The notes beneath the pieces are model-generated. The model was not told where the DNA came from, did not search any database, and saw only the letters and a list, made by a program, of their open reading frames with translations. Source: Aradus depressus (Eukaryota; Arthropoda; Insecta; Hemiptera; Aradidae). From it: a DNA stretch of 64,000 bases. Position 1 is the first letter of the stretch. Every line of letters starts with the position of its first letter. The stretch spans positions 7,990,001-8,054,000 of the forward strand of contig OY759218.1 of the NCBI GenBank assembly GCA_963662175.1, written 5' to 3'. Below are positions 50,001 to 59,000 of this stretch, in pieces. A program made the position numbers and the translations under genes.

Positions 50001-53000
50001 ATCTATTGATAATTTTCAATTAAATGTTGATATTTATTTCTAGTCTGATAAGCCTTGTTAGCGCAAGGATCTCTCCTGTGAATTATTTCTTGTACAGTGA
50101 TTTAAGTGCACTAAGAGTATGTATCTTTTTGGATCGTACTGATAAAGTGCCCCGAGTGCAGTGTGATGTGAGTATTAATGAAACTTTATGTTTATGATTA
50201 CAATTAGTTATCTGAGTTACAATCAACAATAGCATTAGTGCAAAACATATAATTAGATTAGAATAATGTTGGTCCTGGAAGGAGTAAACAAAGACGGAAA
50301 ATGACTTCAGCCTAATGTCTCTTTAGAATATAATTTACAATAATCCCTCAGTTAAATAACCGCATTTTTTTAAAAATGAGTTACTAAAGGAAGAAGATGA
50401 AATTCATAAAAATAATGTAGATAAGAACGAGACCCTTCAACATCTAATTTCAGTTGTGAAGCTGTTGTGCATATATTACAACTACATAATTGGTCGATAG
50501 GGCAACTGAGTTTGATTTGATACTCAGGAGTTTAAAATTAAGAAGTTTCGAGAGACTTGCTGAAGTCTACAAAACAAACAATCATCATATTTTTTTATTT
50601 TTCAGCTAGCGCTCATTACTCATTAAAATATACCACGGAGACAACATACTCAACCAGTTTGGATCTTGAAACCTTACTGAAAGACGACTAAAAAGCAATT
50701 GTAATGGGTGACTTCAAAGCGAAGCACACCTCTTGGAATTTGGTTGTCATACAATTAAATTAAAATTGTATAGCTATTCAACATTTTATAAAAGTAGCGT
50801 TCTTGCATACTGGGCTCAAGATCGACGGTTCGAAACCCGGTCGAGGCCTTATCTAGGAGGTTAAAAAAAAGTAAAATGTCACCAAGCCCGGGCATGAATC
50901 ATAATAACTAACTAGTATATGTATAAATAGCAAAAATATTTCATATATATTTTCTGTAATCTATATCTTGCCTCACGGAGAGCTGTATATTCTTACTACG
51001 TTAAAGCCCGGGAATGACAGTCACAATAACTAATTTTTATATAGTTGGGATTGCATCATTTTCCCTATGGTGCAAAATAATATAATTTCTCCATAAGCCA
51101 TCCTTTGTGAAATTATATATACACATATTTTATAAATGATATATAATATATATACATTTTTTTAAATTCTAAAAATTATGTGTAAGGGCAGTAAGATTGC
51201 AACAACGATACATTTAAATACTATCTGCTCAATAAACTGTTCTTCTTCCAATAATATTAATAAATAATATGTTTTTGACAAGGTCAATTTAATTATTCCC
51301 CCACATGCTGACTGTTGCACTGGACATTATTATTTTTTAATTAACAAGAATAGACAAATTAAAGAAAGAAAAAAAAGGATACCTACAATTTTTCTTTTTT
51401 TTTTCAATAAAACAAATAAGTACATTAAAATAAGTGAAACATTCAAGTAAAATTGTTGAAGAAAAAATAATAAAATAATAATTCTGGAATGCTACTTAAA
51501 AAAATAAACAAATTTGTATTTATTATAATAGTAAACTGGTTTAATAATCCGTTCCATTTCATTAAGAAGTAATAATTTTATAAATGAAAACAAATTCCAT
51601 CCAAAAGATTAAATTAACGAAAATAATTACAAATATATACTTTTATATTAGTTAGGCTGGTCCAGGACAGTGCTCCCGCATTGACTTTTGAACGAGAGGG
51701 TCGTATCGCGAGATGGTTGATGTGACGTGACAGCCTCTACTTTTTTTATTATTAATATTTTTTTGGTGATTCAATGCGTTATTGCAGTATACAGCCAAAG
51801 CCGTATATAACGCCTACAATTAATACAACACATTATCGATACGACCACTCGTTCAATTGTCACTATTCATATAAAACATGGATCGAATACCGATTTCTAT
51901 ATGACAAAGAAAACGGTTTAAAATACAGGTATTTACAGGGTTTTTCGATTCGCTTTATGTGAAAACTCGTCATTTTGAAATTGATATAAGAATACATTTT
52001 TTTTTTCGAAATGACAGAAAAACCTTTAAAAATACCGGTATTTTCGAAAACGGCGTCGTTCCCTGATATATAATATATAATAATCTATAAAGAAATTTCA
52101 AAAAATATTTTTTTAAAAAACAAAAAAAGGGAAAAAATATAAAAACGCTTGTATGAATATTTCACATGAGTTTTAGTAATTAAATATACAAGCATACATC
52201 TACCTTATTTATCATAAAAGAAAAAAATGGGGCAAATATAGTAAATTAAAAGGAAGAAGGATGAAACACTCAACGATAATGTTAAGCAAGTTACCAAAAT
52301 GTCAGTGGCGTAACTTCAAGTTTTGAGCTTCCCACCCCCCACCATGAACTTTAAAAGTATGAATCGTATAAGTACATCATCCTAGAATGGCAATCAGATT
52401 CTAATTAATCACTGAATTAAAAAACTAAGGGCATGTTAATATAAAACAGATAACTTTCAAATGAACTGACTGGAGAGGAGAACAAATCTCCGATCACCGT
52501 CCCAGTTAGTTACGCCATGCAAAATAATATAATAGCCCAAATGCAAAAAAAAAAAAAAAAAAAAACAAGATGCGAATTCACTCTTTCTAATGAGATACAA
52601 GAATTTGAATTTTTACTACTTCATTCCTATTACTATTTCCCCTTAAAACAAAGCATACATAAAAATATATTTATTAATGAAAAAAAAAACAGTGTTGAAC
52701 TTCTCAAAATCAAACATTAAAACATATTTTTTTTTTTTAATTTTCAAACATATATTTTTTTTTTTAGAATTGAAGAGCAGTTCTTTGGAGTAGAAAAAAA
52801 AATAATACTGATATTGAGTGCCAAAACAGGGGGGACAATTCAACACAGTTATAGTAAGGAAAGCAGACGGAATCGTGAGAGTCTAAGGGACCTGAACCGG
52901 CGTCTAATGGACCTGAACTGGAGTCTAATGGAAGTGAACCGACATCTAATGGAACTGAACCCAGCAATCGAGAGAGAACACTTGCAACTACCCGCCTCTG

Positions 53001-56000
53001 ACGAGATCTCAACCAAACTGAAGCTGGCAGGAGCTAACCTGTTCTCCACCCCCCAATGCTGCGACGTATATATGGGGAAGCAATTTGACAAAACTTACTT
53101 CAGAAGACAAGAGAAAATAATGTAAAACTTAATAGGTCTGTGTCAAGTTGTATTTGAATGACATGCCTTTTCTAGGGAATTCATTTTCATCAAAATGAAT
53201 ACAAATTGATAGAAACCGAGTCGAAGGATTCATAGTAATGCCAAACCCAAGAAACAGAATGGATTTGAAGCAACCTCAATGAAGTTACGTCTTCATTAAG
53301 AAAATTAAATAAAAATTCATTAATTTTGACTGGGATACTATGTGAAAGGTCATTGAAAATAATTGAAAACTGTTGATGTCGGCAAGAATTTAAAAATACT
53401 TTCAAGCCAACAGAATACAAGCCGATGCATCAAAAAGTTCTGAAGACACTTTGAAAGTTGAAAACTTGACGTATTTCAAACTTAGTAAACTAAGAAAAAT
53501 GTTTAGCAATACTATTATTTATTTCATATATTGTTGCTAATTAAATGAAACAGACAAGTATAAAAGACACATGAAAACACATTTATAAGATATGACTCAC
53601 TGAGATACAAACTAAACTGATTGATTACTTTGTTTTAAGAAGTCTGAAGATATGAAACACTTGAATAAACTTTGCTTTATAGTTTTTCAATTATGAATGT
53701 TTCTCCATATTTCTCAAGGCTTTCAAAAGACAAGAGACCTCAAAAACCTCGCCAGACTTCAAACGATAATTTCTGCTAATGACATGGATGGTAGCCAAGG
53801 CAAAATTGAATATTTTACTTACATATAATAATATAATTGCTCTTGCGTCTTCACACATTGGTCAATGGCTGGGCAAAACTCTGTACACACATGACTAGCC
53901 GTTCGATTAACTTAATTTAACAATGTGGAATAATCATAGTTTATATGATGTAAGATATATTAATATAAACATCAAATCGAATTATGGTTAATCCACATTA
54001 TTGAAAACAATAACGTAGTAAATCGAACGGTTAGTTAGGTGTACATAATTTTGGGAAGCAAAACATGAATTCTGACCACTGTACGACGGCGTAGGGGCTG
54101 CCTTCTCTTGGTGGTTATGTATGTCAGTTTACGTGACCCGATTATGTTTGAAAATTGAGCAATGCTTTTAAAGGTCTTGACAAGAACAATAAACAAATAT
54201 AATATTCTTAAGTTGACCAATTATATAAATGGAGTGGGGGGAGAGGGAATGTCAAGAGCCTATACTTTTTTTTCGTACCAAAACAAAAATCATCATAGTC
54301 TTTTTTGTGGATCTGAATGACAACATGCCTCACTTCCATAACAATCGCTGAAAATTGCACCTCATGAATGTTCTATCGAAGAATGGTCAAGAAATTGCAT
54401 GAAAGAAATTGAGTTCTCCGGGCAACACTGGGTAATACAGCTATGACAAATAAACAACAAAAATCTTCTTGATGTCACGAAACATGACCGACGCGTCCCT
54501 AGCAATGAGAAGGGGGTTGGGGTACGTTCTTGGTAATGGGCTTACCATTGATATTAGTTACTTTGGTAAAAAAAACAGGAATTTTAAATACTTCCGTGAG
54601 AGTTTTGTAATGGTTTCTTTTTTCATTTTAAATAAATTGAATAGGATAAAGAGTGATACTTACACTCATGTGAACGAATCTCTAGTAATCAATTTTTTTT
54701 TTTTCGGAATTTATTACAGAAAAAAATAAGCTTTCTAACAATGTGCCACAACAACAAACATATTGTCATTAAAAAAAAAAAAAAAAAAAAAACCAACCCA
54801 CAATTTCATAAAAATATAATTTATGTATCTGAAGATTGAAAACATGAAAGCCATATAAAGTTGAAATTTTCTAGGACAAGCTACTGCTAGGAAAGAACTA
54901 GCTGACTTACTAGGTATGATACTATACGTTCAAAAAATTTGGAAAAACTTGAATATCTCGGGGTTCAACTGATCGTAGGATTTTTAAATCTTCTGTCATA
55001 CTCACCCAAATCGACAAACAAAATAAACTTCCCTTTTAAAATATTTTGAAGTAAGCTTTCAAATTATGTGTGCCATGATAACTTTCAAAATTTCTCGGTG
55101 AAAATGATGCTGAAAGTGATTCCGGAAATAACTGCCCTCCCAAAGTTTTCTGAAGGAGGTTATGTGAAAACATACCATCCATTCAAAATCTTATCCGAAA
55201 GCCGAAAAAAAGCGACATTCCATTTCAATAGGCCGCCATTTCTAAACAATGACAGATACCGAAAAATGTTTTGGACACCCTTTCACATTCCATTAAAGAT
55301 TTTGAAGTTAGTAGGCTTGAAATGGTCCAATGGTGTAGGGGGTTCATATTATGGTCCCATCAGAAAGGGTAGATATAAATAGCACTCTTACCAACGACCC
55401 CTCTCCCAAATATTCAAGCCTAATAGAACTCCAGATATTCACGTATTTCTGAACTTTTTGAATACCAACCAGGTATAAGGATTGAAAAAAAAATATATAT
55501 ATATATGAAAAACTAATTTAGAAACTTTCAGACTTGAGAAGGGATGCAGAGCCTTCAGCGACATCATTATAATACTCGCCCTGGTGAGTGGTGGAGGGGC
55601 GATGAGAGTCACTCACCTGACTGTTGGACACGGAGTCCGGGATGGGGAGCGGCTTAGCCACAGCGATCTTCACCACCCCTTTGGGAGCCCCTTTCAAAGC
55701 CTGAACAGCCTGGTCGAGGGAGGCGTTGTCCAGAGCCACTGAGTTTACAGAAAGGAGTCGGTCTCCGGGGATTAGACGCCCATCCATCTGAGCCACACCC
55801 CCCGGCACCAGAGAACGGATCACAATCACTGTCTCACTAGGGTTCATTGGATCCTGGAAAACAATAACAAATATCTTTAGAGATATAGTCCCTCCCGAAT
55901 AAATAAACCAATATATTGTTAGTAACATGAAGGAAGTGTCACATTTTCTTACTTGATAGTCAAGGATGGAGAAACCCAATCCCCGTTCTCCCTTGACCAG

Positions 56001-59000
56001 TTCGATGATATGAGGCTCAGAACTCCACATGGCCAGTCCGGTGATAGGCTCCAAAGAGCGAGATCTCAGCTTGGAAAGACTGGGTTCTGTGGTGGCTGTA
56101 GTGATGGAGGCCAGGGATCCGTCAGACTTAGCCTTCACCAGTCGCTCCATCGCCGGAAGCAGGTTCTGCAAGCTTCCTCCCAAGATACTCTGTAAACACA
56201 ATCAGAAAACCATGACTTTCAAATTCCCTGAAATCTCCCTGGTTACTTATTATTTTACCCTGGTGCACCAAATTAATAACACAATTAATTTATAGCGAGA
56301 TGATGTATATTGCCTAATTGGTGTTGTCCACATCGAGTTTCTTATATTCATTTATTTAAGTTTCATTAACTAATTATTTTACTTTATCGTTACTTATCAG
56401 CACTTCTACTTATTATTTACAGTTGTAAAATAATTTAAAAAACTGTTTGTTATCAATTCAATTGTGATTTGCCAAAAGTAGAGGCCTACGTTAATTTTTA
56501 TTTATTTACGAAGTCATTATTCAAGACATTACTTAAAATGAAAAAGTTTATCTAATGTGATTGTTCTTACTTGTTATTATTATTATTATTATTATTATGA
56601 AAAATGCAGTCCTTTTTTATAAAAGCATGCACTAATTTTTGCGTTCTCAGTTTGAAAGTTTAAAAGTATAAAAATCAAAAAGAGTTTAGATATATATTTG
56701 AAATTTCACGTTCATACTTTTGGTTTTTTTAAAGAGTTCATATTTTTTCAAGTAGAATAAAAATTTTAAATTATTTTAAATGTAAAAAACTGGATTTTAT
56801 TTCAATTTCCAATAATAAAATTGTTTTATAGAATGTAAGTTGTTTGTTTTCGTGACATGCTCGGGCTTCAACCTTACTTTCTTCAATCTCTTAAGCTAGT
56901 CCACACTGTGCACTTTCATCTTCCTCATCCCTTTCAACATGAGGCAAGGAGGAACGAACGTGGGGCATGCGCTATTGCTTGCCTCTTACGAGTTAAATGG
57001 CGAAATTTTTCGCCACAGCGCACGTACATCCAACACACTTGGATATTCTTTCAACTTTGTGTGCACTTCTCGCGGATGATTTGTCCCTTCTGAGCTCAAG
57101 TTCGTGGGTTCGAAACCCGACCGAGGCCCTTAGTTTATTTTATCTGGGAGGTAAAATAAGCTTAAGCACGCCGTACTTCGGATGGGACGTTAAGCGATGG
57201 TCCCGAGCCTGTACGATGTCAGGTACTCCTTAAATACCCCTGGCCCTAGTTGAATAAAAATTTAGGGTAGGCAAAATTTAGAACTCCCACAGTAGAGCCG
57301 GGCTCATGTCCACCAGTGACGAAAGAGCGCTCTGGTTGTAGGCGAAATGACCTCGTAGTTAAAGCCCGGGCATGAGTCATAAAACCTAACCTATGGTGAA
57401 GAAAACAATTAAAAGTCTCCGTTCGTATTTTGCTAAAGAACACCAAAAAGTTTGTAGAAAGAAGAGCGGTTCATCTTCAGAGGACAATTATGTCTAACCT
57501 TGGTTTGCCTATAAATCTCTTCTTTTCATTGTGGTCACCATTACAAATTTTTTTTGGACATTAGAGTTAAGTTGTTGAACAAGATTTTATTGTTAAATTC
57601 CAATTCTTTCATTATTTGAATATTACAGTTATCAAATAATCTTTCACCGATAGACTACGCTGACTCTTGAACATACCCTCGCAGCAAAGGCAGCACGGTC
57701 TTGTGAAGTATCAATGAGGCGGAGTGCAGCTCCCTCCCCGCTACGACGGGCACAAACCATACGGACAGCCAGAGGCAGCTCTTTCAGGATAGTCACCACC
57801 TCGATGTGGTTCATCCCCAGGAGTCTGTGACCATTTACCTGAATAGAAAAAAAAACTTAAAAAAATTATTTTCCAGGGGAAACATTGATTGTCTACTCTC
57901 AAGACTTTTTTTTATTTGATAGATAATTAATATTTTCCAATTTGTCTTCCTTGATAACCGAAGTTTCATTGTTATGTCCCTATCCACCACGTCCATGACC
58001 CCCCCCCCCCCCCCCCCCCCCCCCTGATTGATACCCAGCGCATTGATCTTCTCAAGCTGAGAACACCTTCTATATACATTACCTCCAGAAGTTCGTCCCC
58101 AGATCTGAGCCTTCCGTTCTGTCCTACAGGACCCTCAGGTAAGATGGACCGGATGTAATGGTGAGGTCTCACTTCCTGTCCATCCTCCACATCCACGGTC
58201 CCCTCCAGACTGATACCAAGCCCTTTGTTCTCTCCAAACTTCCTTAACTGTCCCACCTATAACATACACACCTCAACCTTTTTTATTTTTTAATGTTAAT
58301 ACTAATATCTACATATTTACCATTCTTCAAGCAAAATAAATCTGATTTTCATATATAACGACAGGATTTCATTCTATAAATGATCTGAATAAGATAGCAA
58401 GCTTTTATGTTAAAAGAAAAACATTTAGGAAAAATAGGTTCTGAACCTTATACCCTTTTTCGTCTCTTTCATCCTTTACTCTTGTTTCGCCATTGAATGT
58501 TTCAGGAGCTGTTAATAATTACCAACAAACCGACTACTAATAATAACAATTAGACTTACAACAGTAGCGGCAACAAATAACTACAATTTGGCCAAGAATT
58601 ATACCTATCTTGTCAGTAGTGCTATTATTAGTAAATAATAACAATTCTTCAAGGCTTATAACACTTTTGACTAGAAATAAAAACTGCTTGGACCGACTTC
58701 CAACAATTCTGACTACTAATAATAACAATTCATTGAAACTTACAACAGTTTCGACAGCAAATGAGATTAAAATTAAACCCAGCTAGTTCCAAAAAGACAA
58801 ATTGAGGTAAATAGACTAAAAGTGGCAGATCCATATAAGTAATAGTTTGTGCAAGGCGTTGTTAACAATAATTGTTACACAATTATTGTGTTTTGAAAAA
58901 TACATACATTAAAGTAACATACATTACACTACAAAAAAAGTATGTTTTTTTTTTTGCTGAAGAAGCTTCTTGCCTGACAATAGTCAGGAAAATGCTTCAA

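Noticed and set aside
55068..55382. A 104-codon plus-strand gene
   Set aside because: It lies over dispersed family B repeat sequence also present at 11.0-11.6 kb, with no conserved protein motif.
55518..55853. Terminal exon of the PDZ gene
   Set aside because: A perfect gtgagt donor lies after SVSNSQ, and eleven further... downstream exons continue the family's domain order in phase; kept only as a possible retention isoform.
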